Positions 18,815 through 28,546 of a stretch of 64,000 nucleotides of DNA are shown piece after piece; the first letter of the stretch is position 1, and every line of letters starts with the position of its first letter. The translations under genes were made by a program, and so were the position numbers. Below the pieces are notes generated by a model. That model was not told the origin of the DNA. It did not search any database and saw nothing but the letters and a program-made list of their open reading frames with translations. This stretch comes from Saprospiraceae bacterium (GTDB taxonomy: Bacteria > Bacteroidota > Bacteroidia > Chitinophagales > Saprospiraceae): assembly GCA_028280415.1 (NCBI GenBank), contig JANQLV010000075.1, forward strand, positions 62,001-126,000, written 5' to 3'.

Positions 18815-18849
18815 AAGCGCTCCTTGCTATATGTGAGGAGTGCTTTTTC
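18815..18849 (+). terminator. Rho-independent terminator after leuS
   Basis: AAGCGCTCCT (18815-18824) pairs with AGGAGTGCTT (18836-18845) with one G-U pair and an 11-nt loop. It is followed by TTTTT and lies 24 bp after the leuS stop. Confidence 0.85.
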
Positions 18850-19163
18850 ATTTTGGTGAAAACAAGGTAGGAATATATTGTTATACAACTGGCAAAATTA
18901 TTGTCAGGTGCTAACATAAACCTTCTTTTTATAGATCAAAACCGTTTGTTTTTCTTACTTTAGAGCGTGTCATAGACTTTAGCCAATAAGTGATATTAGT
19001 ATTATCAAATCACAAACCTAAGTTGTTATACCACGAGCGAATTTAAGAAAGCTGGAATCAACTCTTTTTATAATAACAAACGAAATATAATCCGGTACAT
19101 CTAAAACCCTCTCCTGGTGAATTAGCCACAACTTGAATTAACTAATAAAGTAAATTTAAACTT
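18850..19163. other. Intergenic leader upstream of the first tandem T9SS gene
   Basis: No gene is seen in these 314 bp. TACTTTAG (near 18957-18964) is a one-mismatch -7 element for the downstream gene, with no well-placed -33 element. Otherwise it is AT-rich and featureless. Confidence 0.35.
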
Positions 19164-22100
19164 ATGAAAACACTCCTTATTAGAGTGCTGCCTTTACTGG
19201 CGTTGATTGCCTTTTCTCTTCCCTTACAAGCTCAAATTGAAACGATCACAGGAGCTCAGGTTTCACAGGCAAATTATTTGGGGCAAACCGGCGAAATCCG
19301 GCATAAACTTCAAATACAACGCTCGGTGGATGCTGCCAGGAAAAAACGATTAAAGAAAAAACACGGCAAAAGCCATTTCGAAGGACCTGACAATTTTGAT
19401 GGTAGTGTGCCGATGAAAATTAATAATCCGGATGCTTTACCACATGGTATTGACCCGGTAAGACAGGCTTTTACTTTGACCAGTGTCGTTATTCCAGTAG
19501 AACCAGATTTGAACTTCGAGGGAATTAGCAGTGGTGAATCGGGTTCTGTACCACCGGATACCAATGGAGATGTAAGTCCGGACTATTATGTACAAGCCGT
19601 AAACGGAGGTGGTTCTTTATTCGAAGTCTTTGATAAAGAAGGAAATTCAATAGCCGGACCCATAAATATGAATACACTTTGGACGGATTTTAATATGGAA
19701 GGATTGGGAGATCCGATTATTCTATGGGACCAAGGTGCAGAAAGATGGTTGTTTTCGGAAATTGCTTCTGATTTTGCCTCCTTGCTTATTGCTGTATCCG
19801 AAACCAGTGATCCCCTTGGAAACTTCAATGCCTACTCTTTCCAGGCGCTGGATTTACCGGATTATCCTAAATACGGTATCTGGCCGGATGCCTATTATAT
19901 AACAGTTAATGATCCCGGAGGTACAGAAATCCCGGTCTATATGCTTGATCGTCAGGCGATGCTGGATGGAGATACAGATGTTGAACTACAAAGAGTTGGA
20001 ATTCCAAAATTTGCGGATGCTACAGGCGGAGCGTTTCAGGTGGCTACTGCTGCTGATTGGGATGGCTTTCAGAGTCCTCCGCCTCCGGGAAGTCCCAATT
20101 ATCTTGTGAGAATATACGATGATGCCTGGGATGGGGGGGTAGATAGATTGGAAGTATGGGAAGTGAGTGTGGATTTGGACAATCCCAATAACACGACTTT
20201 AACCGGTCCGATTGATTTGCCAACCGAACCTTTTGATTCTGATGTATGTCAGGGATCAATTTTCAATTGTCTAACTGATCCACAGGGGAATACGGTATCC
20301 GCTTTGATGCAGGTAGTGATGCACCGGGTACAGTATCGTAATTTCGGTATCTATGAAACTATGGTACTAAACCACGTAGTAGATGTGGACGGAAATAATC
20401 TGGCTGGTGTACGTTGGTACGAGCTAAGAAAACCGAACGGCGGAGAATGGTCGATTTATCAACAAGGCACAGTATCTCCTGATAATAATAACCGCTGGAT
20501 GGCCAGTATTGCGATGGATGGCGCTGGAAATATTGGTTTGGGTTATACCATTATGGGGCCGGATAATACTTATGATCTCGCGTATACAGGTCGAAGAGCA
20601 AGTGACCCGCTTGGTCAGATGACGATCAATGAATTTATTTTTGCAGAAGGATTAAGTTTAAACCTGTTTGTAAGATGGGGAGATTACTCGATGATGTCTG
20701 TAGATGAAGAAGATGCCCGAACGTTCTGGTATACAGGGGAGTATATGGGCGAAAATAATGATTGGGCGACTCGGATTGTAACGTTCTCCTTGCAAAGAGA
20801 TACGATTGATGTAGCTCCTATCAGCATTATTACCCCTACTACTTCTGCTTTTCTGACGAATTCAGAAGTGGTAGAAGTGCAGGTTAAAAACTTCGGATTG
20901 GAAGAACAAGTCAATTTTGATGTAGGACTTATTCTCGATGATGTCTTCATTGATGCACAAACCCTTACCGATACCTTGAAGCCGGATAGCGTGGTAAATG
21001 TCGTTTTTGCCAATACAGTTGATTTATCGGCCATAGGAGATTATAATTTTAAAATTTACACCAATCTCAACGGTGATCAAAATATTTTAAATGATACACT
21101 TCGATCGGTTATTAGTCAATTGACCAGGTTTGATGCTGCCATTAGTGACATTTCCGGTCTTGATGGTGCGATTTGTGATTCAGTAACTCAGGCAGGGATT
21201 ATCATAAAAAATGAAGGACAGGAAGTATTGACCAGTGCTACAATCGAGTGGATTTTCAATGGTGCTACGCCACAAACTATTGACTGGACCGGTAGTCTTG
21301 CCTTTGGGGAATCAGAAACAGTTTTTATTGACCTTGAACCTTTAATGGATGGCGATAATACACTGGAGGCGAGTATTTCATTACCTAATGGTATGACAGA
21401 TGAGGGAATGTCAAATGATTCCTTTTCAAGGACATTTCAGGCTGTACTGGGTGGAGGTTTTATACAATTAACTTTGTTAACGGATAGTTATCCGGAAGAA
21501 ACGACCTGGCAGTTGGAGGATGAAGGTGGTAATATCCTTTTTGAGGGTGGTCCTTATACGGGAGAGCAAACCGAATATATCGAGCAATGGTGCCTGGCGG
21601 ATGCCTGTTATACGTTTAGAATTTTTGATTCTTATGGTGATGGAATCCAGTTTGGTGGAGTAGAGGGTAATTATACCATTACTGACGAAAATGGAATAGT
21701 GCTGGCATCCCTGATTGAGCCAAACTTCGGAATTGAAGAGGCGAATGAATTCTGTTCTCCATTTGAATGTATGTTGACCGGAGCGGCAACAACTATTAAT
21801 GAGTCGGCAGATGGTGCGACAGATGGAGCAATCAATATTACTGAAGCTAATGGTACTGCCCCTTTCCAATACAGTGTTGATGGTGGAAGCAATTTTTCTA
21901 ATAATTCTTTCTTTGGCGGACTGGAAGGTGGCGTATATAATATAGTTATTGTTGATGCCAATAATTGTATAGCTGAATTCGAAGTAACGGTTGAAACTTG
22001 CGCGCTTTCTGTTGCTACCGAAGTAGTCAATACGGTAGAAGGTCAAAATATTGGTTCGATCACTATTACGGCTGATAATGGTACGGCACCGTTTGAATAC

Positions 22101-22502
22101 AGTATCAATGGTGGTCCTTTTCAGTCTTCAAATGTTTTTGAAAATCTTGGTGCAAACACCTATACGGTTACGATTAGAGATGCAATCGGATGTGAAACGA
22201 ATGTTAATGTAATAGTTAATGCAACTACTTCAACCCAAGAACATATTTATGGCAATGCAATTGAAGTATTTCCGAATCCTACCGAAGGTAAATTCCGAAT
22301 TAATGTTACCGGAGTTAATGTTCCATTGATGAACATCAGAATGATTGATAGCAGTGGAAAATTGATTCAAAGACAAAAATTGGTTCGATATGGTGATCAA
22401 TTGACCGGATTCTTGTCTCTGCGTAACTTTCCGGCGGGCATTTACTTCGTAGAATTTGACCACAAAGACATTAACCGAATGGTGAAAATTGTTCGAATGT
22501 AA
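19164..22502 (+). CDS. Large T9SS-secreted surface protein with CARDB-like and SprB-like repeats (paralog 1)
   Basis: The 1112-residue protein starts with a signal peptide (MKTLLIRVLPLLALIAFSLPLQAQ). Residues about 110-545 form a propeller-like region conserved in the next gene (for example GPIDLPTEPFDSDVCQGSIF and NNLAGVRWYELRKPNGGEW). CARDB-like beta-sandwich repeats follow (about 555-760), then two SprB-type repeats (PFQYSVDGG... and PFEYSINGG...). A type A T9SS sorting domain ends the protein (VFPNPTEGKFRIN ... FPAGIYFVEF ... MVKIVRM). The sorting domain means it is exported by T9SS and attached to or released from the cell surface. Role in adhesion or gliding is inferred. A strong terminator separates it from its downstream paralog. 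Confidence 0.9.
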   Translation: MKTLLIRVLPLLALIAFSLPLQAQIETITGAQVSQANYLGQTGEIRHKLQIQRSVDAARKKRLKKKHGKSHFEGPDNFDGSVPMKINNPDALPHGIDPVRQAFTLTSVVIPVEPDLNFEGISSGESGSVPPDTNGDVSPDYYVQAVNGGGSLFEVFDKEGNSIAGPINMNTLWTDFNMEGLGDPIILWDQGAERWLFSEIASDFASLLIAVSETSDPLGNFNAYSFQALDLPDYPKYGIWPDAYYITVNDPGGTEIPVYMLDRQAMLDGDTDVELQRVGIPKFADATGGAFQVATAADWDGFQSPPPPGSPNYLVRIYDDAWDGGVDRLEVWEVSVDLDNPNNTTLTGPIDLPTEPFDSDVCQGSIFNCLTDPQGNTVSALMQVVMHRVQYRNFGIYETMVLNHVVDVDGNNLAGVRWYELRKPNGGEWSIYQQGTVSPDNNNRWMASIAMDGAGNIGLGYTIMGPDNTYDLAYTGRRASDPLGQMTINEFIFAEGLSLNLFVRWGDYSMMSVDEEDARTFWYTGEYMGENNDWATRIVTFSLQRDTIDVAPISIITPTTSAFLTNSEVVEVQVKNFGLEEQVNFDVGLILDDVFIDAQTLTDTLKPDSVVNVVFANTVDLSAIGDYNFKIYTNLNGDQNILNDTLRSVISQLTRFDAAISDISGLDGAICDSVTQAGIIIKNEGQEVLTSATIEWIFNGATPQTIDWTGSLAFGESETVFIDLEPLMDGDNTLEASISLPNGMTDEGMSNDSFSRTFQAVLGGGFIQLTLLTDSYPEETTWQLEDEGGNILFEGGPYTGEQTEYIEQWCLADACYTFRIFDSYGDGIQFGGVEGNYTITDENGIVLASLIEPNFGIEEANEFCSPFECMLTGAATTINESADGATDGAINITEANGTAPFQYSVDGGSNFSNNSFFGGLEGGVYNIVIVDANNCIAEFEVTVETCALSVATEVVNTVEGQNIGSITITADNGTAPFEYSINGGPFQSSNVFENLGANTYTVTIRDAIGCETNVNVIVNATTSTQEHIYGNAIEVFPNPTEGKFRINVTGVNVPLMNIRMIDSSGKLIQRQKLVRYGDQLTGFLSLRNFPAGIYFVEFDHKDINRMVKIVRM

Positions 22503-22520
22503 AATTAGCTTAATAAGCGT

Positions 22521-22557
22521 AAAATAGCCCGGAGGTTTTCAATCTTCGGGCTATTTT
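22521..22557 (+). terminator. Strong hairpin terminator between the tandem paralogs
   Basis: AAAATAGCCCGGAG (22521-22534) pairs with CTTCGGGCTATTTT (22544-22557), 14 bp with one G-U pair. It has A-rich and T-rich flanks, so it could work in both directions. It lies 18 bp after the stop. Confidence 0.85.
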
Positions 22558-22680
22558 CGTTTACACCATCATTTTGTTCTACGTACAGGCTTGATAGCAT
22601 TATTATATTTCAGCCTTTTTTAGTATATTTAGATGAAATTTTAACTCCGTTTCTATACATTATGATTCGTAGCTAAATCT

Positions 22681-25600
22681 ATGAACAAGCCAACTGCCAA
22701 ACTGATCTTTTTTTCAGCATTACTCCTGCTGGCAAATCACTCCTTCTCTCAGATGGAGGTATATCAGGGGGCAGAATCCGTAAATTGTAATTTTTTGGGC
22801 CGTACAAGCAGATTGATTGATCTGAAACCACAGCATGTACCCTATGAAAATGATATTCATTTGAATGGGACGGAGTTTGATCTGCAAGTCGAAGATAACA
22901 TTAAGGAGGGCATTTCGGATACACTTGTCGAGCAGATTTTTGAATTGACTAGCGTAGTAATACCTATTGAACCAATTCTAAATTTTGATGGGATTGATGT
23001 ATTAGAAAGTGTTAATGCCGTTTTTCCGAATCCCAATGGCGATGTAAGTCCTGATTTTTACATACAAGTTAGTAATGCAATTATTGGTTCTGTTTTTAAG
23101 ATTTTCGATAAGCAGGGGAATACGGTTTATGGTCCATCGAGTCTGAACACTATTTGGCAGACCTTCGGTCTGGAAGGAGGCTTTGGCAGCCCGATTGTAC
23201 TTTGGGATCAATCCGTAGAACGCTGGCTAATTACCGAAAATGGAAGCTTTGGTTCCAATACTATATATATGGCTGTTTCCCAGACCAGCGACCCTTTGGG
23301 AAACTGGCTGGTCTATCAAATTGAAGTTCCCGACTTGCCTGAAGATCCCAAACCGGGCATATGGCACGATGCGTATTACCTCACGACCATTGAAAATAAT
23401 CAGGCAAGCCTGCCCATTTATGCGATTAATAAAGAATCCATATTAAACGGCGAGCTCCATCCCTCCATTCAAAGAGTGAGCGTTCCAAAATATCCGGCGA
23501 CAAGTGCTTTTGCCTTTCAAAATCTTAGTCCGGTTGATTGGGACGGGAGTTTAAAACCTCCACAAGGGAGCCCGCATTTGGTTTTAAGGCTATATGACAA
23601 TAGTTGGGATGGAGGTGATGATAAAATTGAACTTTGGCAGGTAGATATTGATTGGAATAATCCAGCCAATTCGACTATAAGTGGTCCGATTGATTTGTTT
23701 ACCGAACCCTTTGACTCCGACCTTTGTAATGGCAGTATCTTCGATTGTCTGGCAGAATCAGATGGCTCAACCGTTACAGCTTCTATGCATGTTTTGATGC
23801 ACCGGCCTAATTATCGGAATTTGGGTACCCACGAATCGATTGTACTCAACCATGTGATTGATATAGATGGAAATAACCGGGCTGGTGTGCGCTGGTATGA
23901 ATTACGAAAAGTCAATGGAGGGAACTGGAATATATTCCAACAGGGAACAGTGGCTTCTGCTGACAAACATCGCTTCATGGGAAGTATTGCAATTGATCCG
24001 GTTGGGAATATTGCCCTTGCCTATTCGATAATGGGTATGGATCAACCGTTATCCCTTGCTTTTACGGGACGACTTGCGGATGATCCACCGGGGGAGATGA
24101 CGATCGATGAATATGAATTAGCGACTGGAGAAAGCCTGCATAATGGTTTTAGATGGGGAAGCCATGCCATGATGTCCGTAGACGAAGCCGATGGCCGGAC
24201 ATTCTGGTTTACGGGCCAATACATGAAAGAGAATGCGCTTTGGGGAACTAAAATAACTTCCTTTCGATTGCAAACGGATTCCCTGGATCTCGCGCCTTTT
24301 AAATTAGTGAATCCTCTAAATTCTGCTTTTTTAACCGAAAATGAATTAGTCAAGGTTCGATTGCAAAATACTGGATTAATTTCGTTAAGTGACTTTCACG
24401 TCGGAGTCATCATGGATGATAACTTCATCTCGGAAACCTATTTTCCACTTACTATAGAACCCGATAGTTTTATGGAAGTGACTATTGAAGATGCAATTGA
24501 TGTTTCTGAAATCCGGGATTATCATTTTAAAATATATACCCGTTTGCCTGGTGATGAAAATGTTTTAAATGACACCTTATGGACTATTATAAGCAAATTA
24601 CCTCGCTATGATGCAACGGTGAACTCAATTTTAAATATTGATAATCTGACCTGTGATAGTGTGGCAGATATTGGAGTGGTTATTAAAAATATTGGAGCCA
24701 GTCCCCTGGAATCTCTTATTTTGGAATGTTCAACTAATGGTGATGCGATTAATGAACACTATTGGACCGGTTTTTTGGAAATGGGAAAAAAAGATACTGT
24801 ATATCTGGTAACTGATCAATTGTACGATGGACTTAATTCAATATCCATAAATACTTTAAAACCAAATGGTTTTGAAGATGAAGCCCCCCAAAATGATACC
24901 TTGCAGCGTACTTTTGATGTGCTGGCTGATGGTAATGTTTTAACACTGGATTTGCTTACGGACTTTTATCCTGTAGAAACTAGCTGGCAAATTGCCGACG
25001 ATGAGGGAAATGTACTTCTCCAGGGAACAGATTATGAAGATTCTAATCAAAATTATATCGAAGAATGGTGTCTGAGTGAAGGCTGTTACGAGTTTACTAT
25101 TTTTGATGATTTTGGTGATGGAATGTCCCAGAATGGAGATGGACACTATGAAATCAGGGATGAAGAAGGTCATATTCTGGCTGTTTTAATGGAAGTGGAT
25201 TTTGGAGATATGGAAGTATCCGAATTTTGTATTCCCTTCACCTGTAATCTGTCCGGCAATACTTCAATTGTCTTGGAATCTGAATTCGGTGCCTATGATG
25301 GTATTATTCAGCTGAGCCCGATAGCGGGAATGCCGCCTTTCCAATATAGTATTGATAATGGCAATACTTTTCAGGATCAACCCGTTTTTTCCGGCCTGAC
25401 CGGTAATGTTTACCAAGTAATGATTGTGGATGTGAATGGTTGTTTTTTCGAACAAGAACTGACTCTGGAAACCTGTACGGTTCAATTTTCTTACATTGCT
25501 ACAAATGTCACGCCGGGCCAAATGGATGGTTCTATTGAAGTTAGACCGGAAAACGGCGTACCTCCGTTTATGTACAGTATCGATAATGGAGCAACTTTTC

Positions 25601-25986
25601 AGGAAAGTGCCTTTTTTGAAGGTCTGGATACGGCTATCTATACGGTACTTGTGCAGGATAGCCTGGGTTGCACTTACGTCCAGGATGTACAAATTTATGA
25701 GACTCCTTTAAGCCTGAATAATCCTTTTGATGAGATAAATATCGAAATTATCCCTAATCCCGTTTCCGATATCTTTACGATTAATATCAACCAGACTTCG
25801 GGCCTGCAGATTGAAGAAATTACATTAATTGATATCACCGGACGGGTTTTGATGGCATTTACACTTCCTGATATAAGCAATCAATATCAGGGAAGTTATT
25901 CCATTGCCCAATACCCCCCTGGATTATATTTCCTCCAATTCAAATCCGGAAACCTGAAACGTCTGGAGAAAATTGTAAAGCATTAG
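22681..25986 (+). CDS. Large T9SS-secreted surface protein (paralog 2 of tandem pair)
   Basis: This 1101-residue protein is co-linear with the preceding gene over its whole length, with the same blocks in the same order. They are a signal peptide ending HSFSQ, ELTSVVIPIEPILNFDGID, GPIDLFTEPFDSDLCNGSIF, CARDB-like repeats, and two SprB-like repeats (PFQYSIDNG, PFMYSIDNG). A type A T9SS C-terminal domain closes it (IEIIPNPVSDIFTINI ... YPPGLYFLQF ... RLEKIVKH). The pair arose by tandem duplication followed by divergence. The two are separately transcribed because a terminator lies between them. It converges on the PorE-like gene with only 10 bp between the stops. Function is probably the same as its twin; the ligand is unknown. 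Confidence 0.9.
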   Translation: MNKPTAKLIFFSALLLLANHSFSQMEVYQGAESVNCNFLGRTSRLIDLKPQHVPYENDIHLNGTEFDLQVEDNIKEGISDTLVEQIFELTSVVIPIEPILNFDGIDVLESVNAVFPNPNGDVSPDFYIQVSNAIIGSVFKIFDKQGNTVYGPSSLNTIWQTFGLEGGFGSPIVLWDQSVERWLITENGSFGSNTIYMAVSQTSDPLGNWLVYQIEVPDLPEDPKPGIWHDAYYLTTIENNQASLPIYAINKESILNGELHPSIQRVSVPKYPATSAFAFQNLSPVDWDGSLKPPQGSPHLVLRLYDNSWDGGDDKIELWQVDIDWNNPANSTISGPIDLFTEPFDSDLCNGSIFDCLAESDGSTVTASMHVLMHRPNYRNLGTHESIVLNHVIDIDGNNRAGVRWYELRKVNGGNWNIFQQGTVASADKHRFMGSIAIDPVGNIALAYSIMGMDQPLSLAFTGRLADDPPGEMTIDEYELATGESLHNGFRWGSHAMMSVDEADGRTFWFTGQYMKENALWGTKITSFRLQTDSLDLAPFKLVNPLNSAFLTENELVKVRLQNTGLISLSDFHVGVIMDDNFISETYFPLTIEPDSFMEVTIEDAIDVSEIRDYHFKIYTRLPGDENVLNDTLWTIISKLPRYDATVNSILNIDNLTCDSVADIGVVIKNIGASPLESLILECSTNGDAINEHYWTGFLEMGKKDTVYLVTDQLYDGLNSISINTLKPNGFEDEAPQNDTLQRTFDVLADGNVLTLDLLTDFYPVETSWQIADDEGNVLLQGTDYEDSNQNYIEEWCLSEGCYEFTIFDDFGDGMSQNGDGHYEIRDEEGHILAVLMEVDFGDMEVSEFCIPFTCNLSGNTSIVLESEFGAYDGIIQLSPIAGMPPFQYSIDNGNTFQDQPVFSGLTGNVYQVMIVDVNGCFFEQELTLETCTVQFSYIATNVTPGQMDGSIEVRPENGVPPFMYSIDNGATFQESAFFEGLDTAIYTVLVQDSLGCTYVQDVQIYETPLSLNNPFDEINIEIIPNPVSDIFTININQTSGLQIEEITLIDITGRVLMAFTLPDISNQYQGSYSIAQYPPGLYFLQFKSGNLKRLEKIVKH

Positions 25987-25996
25987 ATAAGTAATT

Positions 25997-27991
25997 TTAA
26001 TCCAGAATTTTAAACGTTGTTCTACGATTTGCCTGATGTTCTTCCTCTGAACAGCGGCTACAGGCGCAATCAATCGCCAAAGCACTTTCGCCATATCCTT
26101 TGGCAGTTAGTCGGCTTTCTTCAATGCCTTTTGAGATTAGATAATCAACCGCCGCCTGGGCTCTTCTCTGGGAAAGCGATTCATTATAATTAGCATTACC
26201 CCGGCAATCTGTATGTGAAGATAACTGAATCGATATCTGTGGATTTTCTTTCAGGGTAATTGCCAATTTATTAAGGGTTGGTTTTGCATCGTCCCGGATA
26301 AAGGATTGATTGAAATCATAATAGATGTTTTCCAGGGTAATTTCGGTGTTTTTGAAAATCTTGTCTAAAACGATTTCTACAGTATAAGTCAAAACCGGAT
26401 TATTGGGGTCCTGACCAATACCTTTGGTAGAAAAAGTAGTGCTATTGTTCAAATAATCCACTTTCGAAGCGGCAAAACTATAATCTGTTTCTTCCTCCAG
26501 CGTAAGCGTAAATAAACCATCTTCTCCAACGGTTACCGTTTCGGTTTTGTTGCCGGTTTTTATATTTACAATAGCCTTATCAAGTGGTTTTCTACCTAGT
26601 ACACGACTATTGGGATTCCCTTTGTCTTCATATATTTTTTCCAAAACATAACCTTCCAGAATCATTTTGTAAACGATAGGAGGAGTATTGATTGTCGTAT
26701 CAACCGGCGGCGGTGGAGGGGGCACTTTTTTTATAAACTGATAAATATCATCTCCGCCGATTCCGCTTTCTCTGGTAGAAGTAAAATATCCGACTTGTAA
26801 AACATCCTTGTCTTTGTTTACACGTGGATCGACGATATAGGCAAAATCATCACTACCGGAATTGATCGGAGCTTTTAAATTATAAGCCGGGCTCCATTTC
26901 CGGTTTCCCATTTTGTAAGTTCTGAAAATGTCCAGCCCTCCCATACCCGGAAGGTAATCGGAGGAAAAATACAGGGTATCTTCATTAATAAAAGGGAATC
27001 GTTCATTACCACTGGTATTAATCGTTCGCCCCAAAAGCCTTGGCGTGCTCCAGCCATCGGGCTGTCGTTCAGAAATATAGATGTCATGACCACCCCAGCC
27101 ATCGGGATGATCAGCAGAAAAATATAATGTACCGCCATCTGCAGAAATAGAAGGATCGCCATAATTGATATTGGCAGCATCCTCAAATAGCTTTATTCTT
27201 TCGGGAATTGACCAGCTTCCATTTTCATAAATACTTCTCATGATGAAGCAGCGACTATCCTGATATTTGTCATTATTCGCGCAACGTGTAAAAAACATCT
27301 CCTGATAATCCGCGGTAAAGCTTACGGTTCCCTCATTATCTGTCGTATTGATCGGCGATTCAAAAGATTCGACACTGTTTGATTTTGTATTGACAATAAA
27401 GAGATCAGAAAAATTGCTACCGGTCCAGTTGTAAATATCTTCCCCCATGCTATTCGCTCTATCAGAAGTAATCACTAACTCATCATTTTTATAAATTGTT
27501 GGAGCATAATCTGCTTCAGATGTATTAAAATTGGCAATCTTTATTTCGTATCCTGGATTCTGGCTTTCATCGGCCCAGTCAATAGATAATTTACAGGCTG
27601 TTATTTCTCTCCGGTATTCGTAGGGACTACCAATCTCTATTCCCAGATTTTTAAAAGCTTGCATCGCTTCTTTGTATTGTTCATTTTTCTTTAGGGCATA
27701 AGCATAACCTTTCAGGGCATCTACTCCATAAGCATCTTCATATGCTTTTAAATACCACTCAATTGAATTTTGATTTTGATTGAGGTTGGTATAAGATTCG
27801 GCGATCATATAGGAAATCTTGCCTTTTTCTATCCGGCTGTTTGCCTTTTTATGTTCCTTTTTAAGCATTGGAATGGCAACAGAGTATTGCTTTCGATCAA
27901 AGGCAGTTGGACCATCTTTGATTTTTTGCACAAAAGTACAGGCTGAAACAGATAAAATGATTAAGATGAGAGTATAGCCAAGTTTATTCAT
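25997..27991 (-). CDS. porE: PorE-like T9SS lipoprotein (TPR / PD40 propeller / CRD / OmpA domain)
   Basis: The domain order matches PorE, the T9SS component that tethers the secretion machinery to peptidoglycan. A lipobox LSVSAC ends in Cys18 with the ATG at 27991. TPR-like helices span about 25-155, and a PD40/WD40 beta-propeller spans about 165-430 (repeated GDPSISADGGTLYFSADHP-type strands). A carboxypeptidase-regulatory-like domain lies at about 445-535, and an OmpA-C peptidoglycan-binding domain at about 550-664 (SSHTDCRGNANYN, RRAQAAVDYLISKG). An upstream in-frame ATG (28012) would add 7 residues. The length fits the family. Paralogous OmpA-propeller lipoproteins exist in Bacteroidota, so the gene symbol is likely but not certain. 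Confidence 0.75.
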   Translation of the reverse strand: MNKLGYTLILIILSVSACTFVQKIKDGPTAFDRKQYSVAIPMLKKEHKKANSRIEKGKISYMIAESYTNLNQNQNSIEWYLKAYEDAYGVDALKGYAYALKKNEQYKEAMQAFKNLGIEIGSPYEYRREITACKLSIDWADESQNPGYEIKIANFNTSEADYAPTIYKNDELVITSDRANSMGEDIYNWTGSNFSDLFIVNTKSNSVESFESPINTTDNEGTVSFTADYQEMFFTRCANNDKYQDSRCFIMRSIYENGSWSIPERIKLFEDAANINYGDPSISADGGTLYFSADHPDGWGGHDIYISERQPDGWSTPRLLGRTINTSGNERFPFINEDTLYFSSDYLPGMGGLDIFRTYKMGNRKWSPAYNLKAPINSGSDDFAYIVDPRVNKDKDVLQVGYFTSTRESGIGGDDIYQFIKKVPPPPPPVDTTINTPPIVYKMILEGYVLEKIYEDKGNPNSRVLGRKPLDKAIVNIKTGNKTETVTVGEDGLFTLTLEEETDYSFAASKVDYLNNSTTFSTKGIGQDPNNPVLTYTVEIVLDKIFKNTEITLENIYYDFNQSFIRDDAKPTLNKLAITLKENPQISIQLSSHTDCRGNANYNESLSQRRAQAAVDYLISKGIEESRLTAKGYGESALAIDCACSRCSEEEHQANRRTTFKILD

Positions 27992-28012
27992 AAGCTTTTG
28001 GTTTTTCACCAT

Positions 28013-28180
28013 TATAATAAAGGGGTGATCATGAAAATAAAACGCCGTATTCCCCGCTTTGTTGCATGTTTTATTTTGAAGTGATTTCGCTTTCAGACCC
28101 TTAGAATATATTTTAATTCCTTCTTTAACTCAAAAAGGCGGGCTGCTTGAATTATATAGCTTTAAGATGGAAAAAAATAT
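28013..28180. other. Leader region of the PorE-like gene
   Basis: These 168 bp lie between the PorE-like start codon and the repeat array. No TAnnTTTG element, terminator or small ORF that I would defend is visible. Transcripts initiated in the array would be stopped by their own terminators before this region. Confidence 0.35.
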
Positions 28181-28211
28181 GCATTAGAAAAGTAAAAGCA
28201 GAGTTATGGGC

Positions 28212-28281
28212 AAAAAAAAAGTCAATGTTTGAGGACACTGACTTAGGAAACGAATCTTACAATTTTTAACCAAAACTTACA
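28212..28281 (-). ncRNA. Predicted sigma-54-dependent small RNA, copy 1
   Basis: The predicted transcript is about 70 nt. A hairpin (28219-28244) with a 10-bp stem, one G-U pair and a 6-nt CCTCAA loop is followed by nine T. The unit is complete, with promoter and terminator independent of its neighbours. The loop contains CCUC, which could pair with GAGG in targets; this is speculation. Confidence 0.65.
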
Positions 28282-28291
28282 CTTATAAAGG

Positions 28292-28309
28292 AGCAATGAC
28301 TGTGCCAAA
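28292..28309 (-). promoter_or_regulatory. Sigma-54 promoter of sRNA copy 1
   Basis: The minus strand reads TTTGGCAC-AGTCA-TTGCT with GG-N10-GC spacing. Predicted start is near 28281. It has the same upstream direct repeats as copy 2 (28318-28344). Confidence 0.78.
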
Positions 28310-28317
28310 CATGCTGT

Positions 28318-28344
28318 TATAAATGGAAATTTGTATAAATGGAA
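28318..28344. promoter_or_regulatory. Direct repeats upstream of sigma-54 promoter copy 1
   Basis: TATAAATGGAA occurs at 28318-28328 and again at 28334-28344 (16-bp period). The same pair is at 28486-28496 and 28502-28512 before copy 2. It is absent upstream of copy 3. This is a candidate binding site for an enhancer-binding activator. Confidence 0.4.
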
Positions 28345-28378
28345 TGTGCATTAGAAAAGTAAAAGCAGGGTTATGGGC

Positions 28379-28449
28379 AAAAAAAAAAGTCAATGCTTGA
28401 GGACACTGACTTAGGAAACGAATCTTACAATTTTTAACCAAAACTTACA
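28379..28449 (-). ncRNA. Predicted sigma-54-dependent small RNA, copy 2
   Basis: The predicted transcript is about 71 nt. The terminator hairpin (28387-28412) carries one change against copies 1 and 3, giving GCATTGACTT in the 3' arm. The change turns a closing A-U pair into a G-U pair, so the stem survives. Ten T follow. The 5' part is identical to that of the other copies. Confidence 0.65.
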
Positions 28450-28459
28450 CTTACATAGG

Positions 28460-28477
28460 AGCAATGACTGTGCCAAA
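28460..28477 (-). promoter_or_regulatory. Sigma-54 promoter of sRNA copy 2
   Basis: The minus strand reads TTTGGCAC-AGTCA-TTGCT with GG-N10-GC spacing. Predicted start is near 28449. Two direct copies of TTCCATTTATA (RNA strand) lie 16 bp apart just upstream, at 28486-28512. Confidence 0.78.
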
Positions 28478-28546
28478 CACGCTGTTATAAATGGAAATTT
28501 GTATAAATGGAATGTGCATTAGAAAAGCAAAAGCAGAATTATGGGC

